64,000 bases of DNA from Streptomyces sp. CB02414. GTDB taxonomy: Bacteria > Actinomycetota > Actinomycetes > Streptomycetales > Streptomycetaceae. Under the pieces are notes generated by a model. The model was not told where the DNA came from. It saw nothing but the letters and a program-made list of their open reading frames with translations, and did not search any database. Shown in pieces: positions 17,488-26,225 of this stretch. Location of the stretch: assembly GCF_001905385.1 (NCBI RefSeq), contig NZ_LIPF01000009.1, positions 186,001 through 250,000 of the forward strand, read 5' to 3'. Positions within the stretch are counted from its first letter, which is position 1. Each line of letters begins with the position of its first letter. The translations under genes and the position numbers were made by a program.

Positions 17488-17497
17488 CGTCTGAGCC

Positions 17498-18214
17498 ATG
17501 CGCCCCGGTGTCGTCGCCGTCCTGCTGTCCGCCTCCCTCCTCGTGCTCGGTGCCGCGCCCCCCGGCGGGTCCGGTCCACGGCCCCTGCCGGCGCGCATGG
17601 CGGACACCGGCGGCGGCACCCAGCTGATCACCGCCGTCGCGCCCGGCACCGGTTCGACCGAGGGCCGGGTCACCTGGTGGGACCGCAGAGGTGGCGCGGG
17701 CGGCCGGTGGGTGAAGGCCGGTTCCGCACCCGCCCGCTTCGGTGCGGGCGGCCTCACCGACGGGGCGACGCGCGAGCAGGGCACGAACACCACCCCGACC
17801 GGCCTGTACGACCTCCCGTACGCCTTCGGCATCGAGCCCGCGCCGCGCGGGACGGAGTACCGGTACCGCCCGGTGCGCCAGGACTCCTGGTGGTGCCAGG
17901 ACAACGCCTCCCGCGCCTACAACCGCTGGACCGAACCCCGCCCCGCCGACTGCCGCGCCACCGAGGCCGAGCACCTGATCACCTACCGGGCGCAGTACGC
18001 ACACGCCCTGGTCGTCGGCTTCAACTACGACCGCCCGGTACGCGGCCGCGGCGCGGGCATCTTCCTGCACGTCGACGGGCGGGGGGCGACGGCGGGCTGC
18101 GTGTCGGTGCCGCGCGAGGCGATGCGGCGGATCCTGCGGTGGGCCGAGCCGGCTCAGCGGCCGCACATCGCCATCGGCACCCGGGACGGGGCCACGGCGA
18201 TCAACCGCTACTGA
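17498..18214 (+). CDS. Secreted L,D-transpeptidase (YkuD)-family protein
   Basis: This 238-residue precursor has an N-terminal signal peptide (MRPGVVAVLLSASLLVLGAA) and a YkuD-like domain. The catalytic motif is HVDGRGATAGCVSVP (about residues 189-203), matching the HxxG...xxGC pattern with the active-site Cys. Such enzymes make 3-3 cross-links or attach proteins to peptidoglycan; some secreted variants have other roles. The gene starts 11 nt after the MITE-like repeat. An 87-nt gap separates it from the redox operon. Confidence 0.82.
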   Translation: MRPGVVAVLLSASLLVLGAAPPGGSGPRPLPARMADTGGGTQLITAVAPGTGSTEGRVTWWDRRGGAGGRWVKAGSAPARFGAGGLTDGATREQGTNTTPTGLYDLPYAFGIEPAPRGTEYRYRPVRQDSWWCQDNASRAYNRWTEPRPADCRATEAEHLITYRAQYAHALVVGFNYDRPVRGRGAGIFLHVDGRGATAGCVSVPREAMRRILRWAEPAQRPHIAIGTRDGATAINRY

Positions 18215-18301
18215 GCGGCGGCGACGGGACCGGCGAACGCTGAACGCTCGGCCGGCCCGGCGCGTATCTGTGGGCCAAGGGCCGAGTCCCACGGAGGAAC
18301 C

Positions 18302-19684
18302 GTGACCACCACGCTCGCCGGCGGCCGTGCCGCCCGCCGTCAGACGATGCGGCGCATCCGCCCGCGCCGCTCCCCCGCCGTCCCCCTGCTGCTCGCCGTG
18401 TGGGCGGGCGCGGCGGGCGTGTTGTGGCTGTGGTGGCGCAACACGCCCGCCATCTCCGACCGGACCGGCATGATCCTGAACGCGGGCCGGATCACCGGGC
18501 TGCTCGCCGGGTACCTGATGGCGCTGGTCGTGCTCCAGATGGCGCGCGTGCCCGCCCTGGAGCGGCGGGTGGGCTCGGACCGGGTCGCCCGCTGGCACGC
18601 CATGACCGGCCGCTACACCCTCTGCCTCATCCTCGCCCACGTCTTCCTGATCATGTGGGGCTACGCCGCCCAGGCGGGCAAGGGACTGGGCGACGTCGTC
18701 CAGCAGACCGTCGACTCGGTCAACCAGCTGCCGGACATGGGCAAGGCCGCCATCGGCACCGGCCTGCTGGTCCTCATCGGCCTGCTGTCCGCCGGCCCGG
18801 TGCGCCGCCGCATCCCGTACGACGCCTGGTACCACGTGCACCTGCTCACCTACGCGGCGGTGTTCCTGACCTTCTGGCACCAGCTGACCACCGGCAACGA
18901 CTTCGCCGTCGAGCCGGTCGCCAAGACCGTCTGGTACGCGCTGTACGGCGCGGTGACCGCGCTCGTCCTCTGGTACCGCATCCTGACTCCCCTGCGCCTC
19001 AACCTGCGGCACCGGATGCGGGTCGAGGCGGTGATCGAGGAGACGCCCGGCATCGTGTCGGTGCTGATCGGCGGGCGCCGGCTGCACCGGATGGGCGCGG
19101 AGGCCGGGCAGTTCTTCCGCTGGCGGTTCCTGGCACCGGGGATGCGGTTCAGCTCCCACCCGTATTCGCTGTCGGCGGCGCCGCGCCCGGACATGCTGCG
19201 GATCACTGTGAAGGCCATCGGCGACCACAGCGCCCGGCTGCGCGAGCTGGAGCCCGGCACCCGGGTGTGGGCGGAGGGCCCGTACGGCGCCCTGACCGCC
19301 CAGCGCCGCAGCCGCGGCAAGGTGCTGCTGGTGGCGGGCGGGGTCGGGATCACGCCGATGCGGGCCCTGTTCGAGACGCTGCCCGGCGCGTCCGGCGACA
19401 TCACGCTGCTCTACCGGGCCAACAGCACCCAGGACCTGGCCCTGTGGGACGAGCTCGCCGGGATCGCCGACGAGCGCGGCGCCCGGCTGATGTACGCGGT
19501 CAACAGCCCGGACGGGGAGCGCCCCGACATCTCGGCGGAGACCCTGAGCCGCAAGATCCCGGACGTCGAGCGTCACGACGTCTTCCTGTGCGGGCCGCCC
19601 GGCTTCGCCCAGTCGGTGTACGAGGCACTGCGCGGCGCGGGAGTCCCCGCCCGCCGTATCCATCACGAGTCGTTCGAGATGTGA
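18302..19684 (+). CDS. Ferric reductase-like flavocytochrome with ferredoxin-NADP reductase domain
   Basis: The 460-residue protein starts at GTG 18302 after CGGAGGAACC. The N-terminal half has about six transmembrane helices of the ferric reductase/NOX type with candidate heme histidines (RWHAMTGRYT, LAHVFL, YHVHLL, FWHQLT). The C-terminal half has an FAD-binding motif (HPYSLSAAP, about 285) and an NAD(P)-binding motif (VAGGVGITPM, about 345). It should move electrons from NAD(P)H across the membrane. The next genes encode a flavinylated carrier and its ApbE modifier. Confidence 0.88.
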   Translation: MTTTLAGGRAARRQTMRRIRPRRSPAVPLLLAVWAGAAGVLWLWWRNTPAISDRTGMILNAGRITGLLAGYLMALVVLQMARVPALERRVGSDRVARWHAMTGRYTLCLILAHVFLIMWGYAAQAGKGLGDVVQQTVDSVNQLPDMGKAAIGTGLLVLIGLLSAGPVRRRIPYDAWYHVHLLTYAAVFLTFWHQLTTGNDFAVEPVAKTVWYALYGAVTALVLWYRILTPLRLNLRHRMRVEAVIEETPGIVSVLIGGRRLHRMGAEAGQFFRWRFLAPGMRFSSHPYSLSAAPRPDMLRITVKAIGDHSARLRELEPGTRVWAEGPYGALTAQRRSRGKVLLVAGGVGITPMRALFETLPGASGDITLLYRANSTQDLALWDELAGIADERGARLMYAVNSPDGERPDISAETLSRKIPDVERHDVFLCGPPGFAQSVYEALRGAGVPARRIHHESFEM

Positions 19685-19711
19685 GCGACGGACATCAGGA
19701 GTCCAGGACAG

Positions 19712-20449
19712 ATGAGGAAAAGCCACCCCGTCCGGCGTGCCGTGCTCGCCGGTGCCGCCACCGTGTCCGGGATCGTGCTGCTGCTGTCGCTGAAACCGGC
19801 GTCCGACCCGGGCTCCGCCTCGGCGGCGGGCGGCGCGGCCCCGCCGGTGGCCGCGCAGTCGCCGCAGGGCGGGCGCGGTGCCGGGGCCGGCACGGTGACG
19901 GGTGACGCGGCCAGTACCCAGTACGGGCCCGTGCAGGTCCGGCTCACGGTGAGCGGCGGAAAGATCACGGGCGCGGAGGCCGTGCAGGCGCCCAAGGGCG
20001 GACAGAGCGACCAGGTCACCGCCGACGCCGTACCCCAACTCAACCAGGCCGCCATCACCGCCGGCGACGCCGACATCGACACCGTCTCCGGCGCCACCTA
20101 CACCAGCGCCGGATACAAGCAGTCACTGCAATCCGCACTGGACAAGGTGAAGGCCGGGGCGGACGGCGGCCCGGACACGCGGACGCTCACCGGTGCCGTC
20201 GCCCAGACCCAGTACGGGCCCGTGCAGGTCCGGGTCACCGTCAACGGCGGGAAGATCACCGGCGCGGAGGCCGTACAGGCCCCCAAGGGCGGACAGAGCG
20301 ACCAGGTCACCGCCGACGCCGTACCCCAACTCAACCAGGCCGCCATCACCGCCGGCGACGCCGACATCGACACCGTCTCCGGCGCCACCTACACCAGCGC
20401 CGGATACAAGCAGTCGCTCCAGTCCGCACTGGACCAGGCCGGTGGTTGA
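19712..20449 (+). CDS. Extracytoplasmic protein with two near-identical FMN-binding domains
   Basis: The 245-residue protein has an N-terminal membrane anchor/signal and two FMN_bind domains. Each ends in the ApbE acceptor motif SGAT, with predicted flavinylated Thr129 and Thr226. The two domains are offset by 97 residues. A block of about 131 nt is identical in both (19994-20124 and 20285-20415), which points to recent duplication or gene conversion. It probably carries electrons from the upstream flavocytochrome outside the membrane. ApbE is encoded directly downstream, overlapping by 8 nt. Confidence 0.85.
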   Translation: MRKSHPVRRAVLAGAATVSGIVLLLSLKPASDPGSASAAGGAAPPVAAQSPQGGRGAGAGTVTGDAASTQYGPVQVRLTVSGGKITGAEAVQAPKGGQSDQVTADAVPQLNQAAITAGDADIDTVSGATYTSAGYKQSLQSALDKVKAGADGGPDTRTLTGAVAQTQYGPVQVRVTVNGGKITGAEAVQAPKGGQSDQVTADAVPQLNQAAITAGDADIDTVSGATYTSAGYKQSLQSALDQAGG

Positions 20450-21242
20450 TCCGGTGGCCGAGTCAGCACAGGCTCCCGCCGTGGTACGTCGGGTGGAGGA
20501 GACAATGGGGACCGTCTTCTCCTTCGACGTCCGCGGCGGGGAACCCACGGCCGTACGGGCCGCGCTGGACGAGGCGGTGGCGGGACTGCGGCGGGCCGAC
20601 GAGGTGTTCAGCACCTACCGGGAGGGCAGCGAGGTCTCCCGGCTGGCGCGCGGTGAGACGACTCTCGCGGAGTGCGTGCCCGAGGTCGCCGAGGTGCTGG
20701 AGCTGGCCGCGGAGGCGGAGCGGGTGAGCGACGGCTGGTTCAGCCCCTCGTACCGGGGGTGGCTCGATCCGACGGGGATCGTCAAGGGCTGGGCCGTGGA
20801 GTGCGCCGCCCGGCGGGTCGCGGCGGCCGGTGCGAGCGGGGTGAGCGTCAACGGCGGCGGGGACGCGCAGTTGCTCGGGACGCCGGGGGCGGGGCGGCCG
20901 TGGCGGGTGGGCGTGTCGGACCCGCTGCGCCCGGGCGGGCTGGCGGCGGTCGTGTCGGCGGCCGGGGCGGACGAGCTGGCGGTGGCGACGTCCGGCACGG
21001 CGGAGCGGGGCGCGCACATCGTCGACCCGCGCACGGGGCGCCCCGCGGTGACCGACCTGGTGTCGGTGACGGTGGTGGCGGCGCGGCTGACGTGGGCGGA
21101 CTGCTGGGCGACGGCGGCGTTCGCGATGGGGACGCGGGAGGGGTTGCGGTGGCTGGAGTCGCTGGACGGAGTGGAGGGGCTGTTGGTGACGGCGGGGGGT
21201 GGGGTGCGGTGCACCGCGGGTTTGGCGGGGTGGTTGGGGTGA
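20442..21242 (+). CDS. apbE: FAD:protein FMN transferase (ApbE)
   Basis: The 266-residue enzyme has the ApbE features METMGTVFSF-like start region, a VNGGGDAQ loop and the metal-site motif HIVDPRTG. It transfers FMN from FAD onto Thr in SGAT motifs, here almost certainly those of the preceding protein. The start is uncertain: GTG 20442 overlaps the upstream stop by 8 nt, and GTG 20454 is an alternative. No lipobox or signal peptide is evident, unlike Gram-negative ApbE, so the site of the reaction is unclear. Confidence 0.88.
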   Translation: MVDPVAESAQAPAVVRRVEETMGTVFSFDVRGGEPTAVRAALDEAVAGLRRADEVFSTYREGSEVSRLARGETTLAECVPEVAEVLELAAEAERVSDGWFSPSYRGWLDPTGIVKGWAVECAARRVAAAGASGVSVNGGGDAQLLGTPGAGRPWRVGVSDPLRPGGLAAVVSAAGADELAVATSGTAERGAHIVDPRTGRPAVTDLVSVTVVAARLTWADCWATAAFAMGTREGLRWLESLDGVEGLLVTAGGGVRCTAGLAGWLG

Positions 21243-21255
21243 CTGCGACCCCCCG

Positions 21256-21286
21256 AGGGGCGCGGGGAACTGCGCGACCAGCCACC
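21256..21286 (+). repeat. Short intergenic repeat (about 31 bp), copy a
   Basis: The sequence AGGGGCGCGGGGAACTGCGC plus GACCAGCCACC recurs at 41785-41815, inverted at 41730-41759 and partly at 47744-47770. This copy lies between convergent apbE and argR. Confidence 0.8.
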
Positions 21287-21327
21287 GACCGCCCGCACCC
21301 GGCCCCCGGTACCGGCCCCCGCCGCGC

Positions 21328-21867
21328 TCACCCCCCGTTCTGAGCCAACCGCAGCAAATGGTCCGCCAACGCCTGCCCACCCGTCGGCTCCCTGCTGATC
21401 AGCAGCAGCGTGTCGTCACCCGCGATCGTGCCCAGGATGTCGTGCAGTTCCGCCTGGTCGATCGCCGAGGCGAGGAACTGCGCCGCTCCCGGAGGGGTCC
21501 GCAGGACCACGAGGTTCGCCGACGCCTCCGCGGAGATCAGCAGCTCCGCGGAGAGCCGCCGCATCCGCTCCTCCTTCGCCGATTCCCCGAGCGGCGCCCG
21601 CGGGGTGCGGAAACCGCCCTCGCTGGGCACCGCGTAGATGAGGTCGCCGTCGTTGTTGCGGATCTTGACCGCGTTCAGCTCGTCCAGGTCCCGGGAGAGC
21701 GTCGCCTGCGTGACGGTCAGCCCGTCGTCGGCGAGCAGCTTCGCGAGCTGGCTCTGCGAGCGCACGGCCTGCCGGTTGAGGATGTCCACGATCCGGCGGT
21801 GGCGTGCGGTGCGGGTCTGCGGTACGGCAGGCCCACCGGTCTGCTCGTGCTCCTGCGCCTGGCTCAT
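21328..21867 (-). CDS. argR: Arginine repressor
   Basis: The 179-residue regulator has an N-terminal winged helix (RHRRIVDILNRQAVRSQSQL, then TVTQATLSRDLDEL) and a C-terminal arginine-binding, hexamer-forming domain (GTIAGDDTLLLI). It represses arg genes when arginine is plentiful. The frame reaches 21921, but ATG 21867 is preferred because it avoids overlapping argD, has GGAG upstream and leaves a 7-nt gap. It is the last gene of argC-J-B-D-R, so repressor and enzymes are made from one message. Confidence 0.96.
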   Translation of the reverse strand: MSQAQEHEQTGGPAVPQTRTARHRRIVDILNRQAVRSQSQLAKLLADDGLTVTQATLSRDLDELNAVKIRNNDGDLIYAVPSEGGFRTPRAPLGESAKEERMRRLSAELLISAEASANLVVLRTPPGAAQFLASAIDQAELHDILGTIAGDDTLLLISREPTGGQALADHLLRLAQNGG

Positions 21868-21874
21868 CGTCGTC

Positions 21875-23080
21875 TCATTCTCCGGATCGTCCGTCCCCGT
21901 CGGCCGCGTGGGCCTGGTCAAGGATGCCGGGCAGCGCCCCGAGGAACGCGTCCACCGCGTCGTCGCCGAGGTTCAGCGGCGGCATCAGCCGTACGACATC
22001 GGGTGCGGGCGCGTTCACCAGGATTCCGGCGTCCTGAGCCGCCTGCTGCACCCGGGGTGCGAGCGGCTCGGTGAGCACGATACCCAGGAGGAGGCCGGCG
22101 CCCCGGACGCGGTCGATCAACGGGTGGCCCAGCGCCTCGACGCCGCCGCGGATCTTCTCGCTCTGCCGCTTGACGTTGTCCAGCAGTCCCTCGTCCGCGA
22201 TGGTGTCGAGGACGGCGAGTCCGGCGGCGCAGGCGACGGGGTTGCCGCCGAAGGTGGTGCCGTGGTGGCCGGGCTGGAGGAGTTCGGCGGCGCGGCCGAA
22301 GGCGACCGTCGCGCCGAGCGGGAGTCCGCCGCCCAGACCCTTGGCGAGGGTGACGACGTCCGGCAGGACGCCCTCGTGCGCCTGGTACTCGAACCAGTGC
22401 CCGGTCCGGCCGACGCCGGTCTGCACCTCGTCCAGCACCAGCAGCGCGCCGGTGGCGGCGGTGATGGCGCGGGCGGCCTTCAGGTAGCCGGGGGGCGGGA
22501 CGACGACGCCGTTCTCGCCCTGGACCGGCTCGATGATCACCAGGGCCGTCTCCTCGGTGACCGCGGCGGCCAGCGCCTGCGCGTCGCCGTAGGGCACGTG
22601 TGTGACGTCGCCGGGCAGCGGCAGGAAGGGCGCCTGCTTGCCGGGCTGGCCGGTGAGGGCGAGGGCGCCCATCGTGCGGCCGTGGAAGCCGCCGTCGGTG
22701 GCGACCATGTGTGGCCGCCCGGTCAGCCGGCCGATCTTGAAGGCGCCCTCGTTGGCCTCGGCGCCGGAGTTGCAGAAGTAGACCTTGCCGTCGCGGCCGA
22801 AGTGCTGGAGCAGCCGTTCGGCGAGGGCGACGGGCGGCTCGGCGATGAAGAGGTTGGAGACGTGGCCGAGGGAGGCGATCTGCCGGCTCACCGCGTCGAC
22901 CACCGCCGGGTGCGCGTGGCCGAGCGCGTTGACCGCGATGCCGCCGACGAAGTCCAGGTACTCCTTGCCGTCGGCGTCCCAGAGCCGGGCGCCCTCTCCG
23001 CGCACGAGCGGCAGGCGCGGCGTGCCGTAGTTGTTCATGAGCGTGCCCTGCCACCGCTCGGTCAGCTCCGCGTTGCTCAC
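21875..23080 (-). CDS. argD: Acetylornithine aminotransferase
   Basis: The 401-residue PLP class-III aminotransferase shows NSGAEANEGAFK, the cofactor aspartate in LLVLDEVQTGVGRTG and the lysine in VVTLAKGLGGGLPLG. It converts N-acetylglutamate semialdehyde to N-acetylornithine. The GTG start at 23080 overlaps the argB stop by 4 nt (GTGA). In many bacteria ArgD also serves lysine synthesis. Confidence 0.97.
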   Translation of the reverse strand: MSNAELTERWQGTLMNNYGTPRLPLVRGEGARLWDADGKEYLDFVGGIAVNALGHAHPAVVDAVSRQIASLGHVSNLFIAEPPVALAERLLQHFGRDGKVYFCNSGAEANEGAFKIGRLTGRPHMVATDGGFHGRTMGALALTGQPGKQAPFLPLPGDVTHVPYGDAQALAAAVTEETALVIIEPVQGENGVVVPPPGYLKAARAITAATGALLVLDEVQTGVGRTGHWFEYQAHEGVLPDVVTLAKGLGGGLPLGATVAFGRAAELLQPGHHGTTFGGNPVACAAGLAVLDTIADEGLLDNVKRQSEKIRGGVEALGHPLIDRVRGAGLLLGIVLTEPLAPRVQQAAQDAGILVNAPAPDVVRLMPPLNLGDDAVDAFLGALPGILDQAHAADGDGRSGE

Positions 23081-23979
23081 GGCTCCCCCTGTCCGTCCGG
23101 CACGACCATCGTGCCGATCCCCTCGTCGGTGAAGATCTCCAGCAGGATCGAGTGCTGGACCCGGCCGTCGATGACGCGGGCGGTGGTGACGCCGTTGCGT
23201 ACGGCGTGGAGGCAGCCCTCCATCTTCGGCACCATGCCGCTGGACAGCTCGGGCAGCAGTTTCTCGAGCTGGGCGGCGGTGAGGCGGCTGATCACCTCGT
23301 CGGAGTGCGGCCAGTCCTCGTACAGGCCCTCGACGTCGGTGAGGACCATGAGCGTCTCGGCACCGAGCGCCGCAGCGAGTGCCGCAGCCGCCGTATCAGC
23401 ATTGACGTTGTAGACATGTCCGTCGTCCTGGGAACGGGCGATCGAGGAGACGACCGGGATGCGGCCGTCGGCCAGCAGCGCCTCGATGGCGCCGGTGTCG
23501 ATCTCGGTGATCTCGCCGACCCGTCCGATGTCGACGGACTCGCCGTCGATCTCGGGCCGGTGCTTGGTGGCGGTGATGGTGTGCGCGTCCTCGCCGGTGA
23601 GACCGACCGCGAGCGGTCCGTGCTGGTTGAGCAGCCCGACCAGCTCGCGCTGCACCTGCCCGGCCAGCACCATCCGTACGACGTCCATGGCGTCCTCGGT
23701 GGTGACGCGCAGGCCGGCCTTGAACTCGCTGACGATGCCGGCCTTGTCGAGCGCCTTGCTGATCTGCGGGCCGCCGCCGTGCACGACGACCGGCTTGAGG
23801 CCGGCGTGGCGCAGGAAGACGACGTCCTGGGCGAAGGCGGCCTTCAGGTCCTCGTCCACCATGGCGTTGCCGCCGAACTTGATGACGACCGTCTTGCCGT
23901 GGTGCCGGGTCAGCCAGGGCAGCGCCTCGATGAGGATCTGGGCCTTGGGGAGCGCGGTGTGCTTCCTGGTCGTACTCAT
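23077..23979 (-). CDS. argB: Acetylglutamate kinase
   Basis: The 300-residue amino-acid kinase has the phosphate-binding motif VVIKFGGNAM and the substrate loop VVVHGGGPQIS. It phosphorylates N-acetylglutamate and is usually the feedback-controlled step in organisms with the cyclic pathway. The N-terminal extension (MSTTRKHTALPKAQILIEAL) resembles the helix of arginine-sensitive hexameric enzymes; sensitivity is inferred. ATG overlaps the argJ stop by 4 nt. Confidence 0.97.
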   Translation of the reverse strand: MSTTRKHTALPKAQILIEALPWLTRHHGKTVVIKFGGNAMVDEDLKAAFAQDVVFLRHAGLKPVVVHGGGPQISKALDKAGIVSEFKAGLRVTTEDAMDVVRMVLAGQVQRELVGLLNQHGPLAVGLTGEDAHTITATKHRPEIDGESVDIGRVGEITEIDTGAIEALLADGRIPVVSSIARSQDDGHVYNVNADTAAAALAAALGAETLMVLTDVEGLYEDWPHSDEVISRLTAAQLEKLLPELSSGMVPKMEGCLHAVRNGVTTARVIDGRVQHSILLEIFTDEGIGTMVVPDGQGEP

Positions 23980-25127
23980 GAGCTGTACGCGCTGTTCTCG
24001 TGGACGTAGTCGGCGGTGAGGTCGTTGGTCCAGATGGTGGCGGTGGCGTCACCGGCGGCGAGGTCGGCGACGATGTGGACCTCGCGGTAGCGCATGTCGA
24101 CCAGCTCGCGGTCCTCGCCGACGCCGCCGTTCTTGCAGACCCAGACGCCGTTGATGGCGACGTTGAGGCGGTCGGGCTCGAAGGCGGCGGAGGTGGTGCC
24201 GATCGCGGAGAGCACGCGGCCCCAGTTGGGGTCCTCGCCGTGGATGGCGCACTTGAGGAGGTTGTTGCGGGCGATGGTGCGGCCCACCTGGACGGCGTCG
24301 TCCTCGGTCGCGGCGTTCACGACCTCGACCTTGATGTCCTTGCTGGCGCCCTCGGCGTCCCGGATGAGCTGCTGACCGAGGTCGTCGCAGACGGTACGGA
24401 CGGCCTCTGCGAAGTCGTCGTGGGCCGGGGTGACGCCGGAGGCGCCGGAGGCGAGCAGCAGCACGGTGTCGTTGGTGGACATGCAGCCGTCGGAGTCGAC
24501 GCGGTCGAAGGTGACCCGGGTGGCGGCGCGCAGCGCGCTGTCGAGGGCGTCGGCCTCCAGGTCGGCGTCGGTGGTGATCACGACGAGCATGGTGGCGAGG
24601 CCCGGCGCGAGCATGCCGGCGCCCTTGGCCATGCCGCCGACGGTCCAGCCGTCCTTGGTGACGACGGACGTCTTGTGGACGGTGTCGGTGGTCTTGATGG
24701 CGATGGCGGCCTTCTCACCGCCGTGCTCGGAGAGCTGACCGGCGGCGGTCTCGACGCCCGGGAGCAGCTTGTCCATGGGCAGCAGTACGCCGATGAGTCC
24801 CGTGGAGCAGACGGCGACCTCGCCCGCACCCGTCCCCAGCACCTCGGCGGCCTTCTCGGCGGTCGCGTGGGTGTCCTGGAAGCCCTTGGGGCCGGTGCAG
24901 GCGTTGGCTCCGCCGGAGTTGAGGACGACGGCGGACAGCTGCCCGCTCTTGAGCACCTGCTCGGACCACAGCACCGGCGCGGCCTTGACGCGGTTGGAGG
25001 TGAAGACACCGGCGGCGGCGCGTCGGGGGCCGTTGTTGACCACGAGGGCCAGGTCGGGGTTCCCGCTGTCCTTGATCCCGGCGGCGATGCCCGCCGCCGT
25101 GAATCCCTTTGCTGCCGTCACACTCAC
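23976..25127 (-). CDS. argJ: Bifunctional ornithine acetyltransferase / N-acetylglutamate synthase
   Basis: The 383-residue ArgJ recycles the acetyl group from acetylornithine to glutamate. The self-cleavage site is visible as KGAGMLAPGLATMLV, where cutting before Thr frees the nucleophile. GTG 25127 is chosen because it overlaps the argC stop by 4 nt (GTGA) and gives VSVTAAKGFTAAG; the longer frame upstream belongs to argC DNA. Presence of ArgJ means a cyclic arginine pathway. Confidence 0.96.
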   Translation of the reverse strand: MSVTAAKGFTAAGIAAGIKDSGNPDLALVVNNGPRRAAAGVFTSNRVKAAPVLWSEQVLKSGQLSAVVLNSGGANACTGPKGFQDTHATAEKAAEVLGTGAGEVAVCSTGLIGVLLPMDKLLPGVETAAGQLSEHGGEKAAIAIKTTDTVHKTSVVTKDGWTVGGMAKGAGMLAPGLATMLVVITTDADLEADALDSALRAATRVTFDRVDSDGCMSTNDTVLLLASGASGVTPAHDDFAEAVRTVCDDLGQQLIRDAEGASKDIKVEVVNAATEDDAVQVGRTIARNNLLKCAIHGEDPNWGRVLSAIGTTSAAFEPDRLNVAINGVWVCKNGGVGEDRELVDMRYREVHIVADLAAGDATATIWTNDLTADYVHENSAYSS

Positions 25128-26152
25128 GGCGCGACTCCGATCGTCGTCAGTCCGGTGGTCTCGTCGAGACCGAGGGCGAGGTTCATGCTCTGGACGGCAC
25201 CGCCCGCGGTGCCCTTGGCCAGGTTGTCGATGGCGCTGATCGCGATGATGCGGCCCGCGGCGGCGTCGTACGCGACCTGGATCTGAACGGCGTTGGAACC
25301 GTAGACGGACGCGGTCGCCGGCCACTGGCCCTCGGGCAGCAGGTGCACGAAGGGTTCGTCGGCGAAGGCCTTCTCGTAGGCGGCGCGGACGGACTCGGCG
25401 GTGACCCCGGGTCTGGCCTTGGCGGTGCAGGTGGCGAGGATGCCGCGGGGCATCGGCGCGAGGGTCGGGGTGAAGGAGACGGTGACCGGCTCTCCCGCCA
25501 CCGCGCCGAGGTTCTGGATCATCTCGGGGGTGTGCCGGTGCAGGCCCCCGACGCCGTACGGCGACATGGAGCCCATGACCTCGCTGCCCAGCAGGTGCGG
25601 CTTGGCCGCCTTGCCCGCGCCGGAGGTGCCGGAGGCGGCGACGATCACGGCCTCGGGCTCGGCGAGCGCGGCGGCGTAGGCCGGGAAGAGCGCCAGGGAC
25701 ACGGCGGTCGGGTAGCAACCGGGCACCGCGACACGCTTGGACCCCTCCAGCGCGGCGCGGGCACCCGGCAGTTCGGGAAGGCCGTAGGGCCAGGTGCCGG
25801 CGTGCGGGGAGCCGTAGAACCTCTCCCAGTCGGCGGCGTCCTTCAGCCGGAAGTCGGCGCCCATGTCGATCACCAGTACGTCCGGGCCGAGCTGCTCGGC
25901 GACGGCGGCGGACTGGCCGTGCGGCAGCGCGAGGAACACCACGTCGTGCCCGGCGAGCACCTCGGGCGTCGTCGGCTCCAGCACCCGGCCGGCCAGCGGC
26001 GGCAGGTGCGGCTGCAGGGCGCCGAGCTTCTGTCCCGCGTTGGAGTTGCCGGTCAGGGCGCCGATCTCGACCTCGGGGTGCGCGAGCAGCAGACGCAGCA
26101 GCTCACCGCCCGCGTACCCACTCGCTCCGGCCACCGCCGCACGTACCGCCAT
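25124..26152 (-). CDS. argC: N-acetyl-gamma-glutamyl-phosphate reductase
   Basis: The 342-residue enzyme begins MAVRAAVAGASGYAGGELLRL, an NADP-binding Rossmann motif, and has the catalytic Cys in VAVPGCYPTAVSLAL. It reduces the acyl phosphate made by ArgB to the semialdehyde. ATG 26152 follows GGAGGATGTC. It is the first gene of the operon. The promoter and ARG boxes lie immediately upstream. Confidence 0.97.
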   Translation of the reverse strand: MAVRAAVAGASGYAGGELLRLLLAHPEVEIGALTGNSNAGQKLGALQPHLPPLAGRVLEPTTPEVLAGHDVVFLALPHGQSAAVAEQLGPDVLVIDMGADFRLKDAADWERFYGSPHAGTWPYGLPELPGARAALEGSKRVAVPGCYPTAVSLALFPAYAAALAEPEAVIVAASGTSGAGKAAKPHLLGSEVMGSMSPYGVGGLHRHTPEMIQNLGAVAGEPVTVSFTPTLAPMPRGILATCTAKARPGVTAESVRAAYEKAFADEPFVHLLPEGQWPATASVYGSNAVQIQVAYDAAAGRIIAISAIDNLAKGTAGGAVQSMNLALGLDETTGLTTIGVAP

Positions 26153-26177
26153 GACATCCTCCATCCGTGATGGCATG

Positions 26178-26225
26178 ACTATACGTAACGCTGCACGTTT
26201 ATGCAATCTGCTGCGTTCTATGCAA
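26178..26225 (-). promoter_or_regulatory. argC operon promoter and ARG boxes
   Basis: On the minus strand TTGCAT (26201-26206), a 17-nt spacer and TATAGT (26178-26183) form a good promoter. Two ARG-box-like sites, TTGCATAAACGTGCAG (26191-26206) and TTGCATAGAACGCAG (26211-26225), cover the -35 and the DNA upstream. The distal box overlaps the last codons of the epoxide hydrolase gene. Confidence 0.85.

Noticed and set aside
20193..20441. Upstream extension of ApbE in the FMN-binding gene
   Set aside because: It reads the FMN-binding gene in another frame (Pro/Ser/Thr-rich); ApbE starts at GTG 20442 or 20454.
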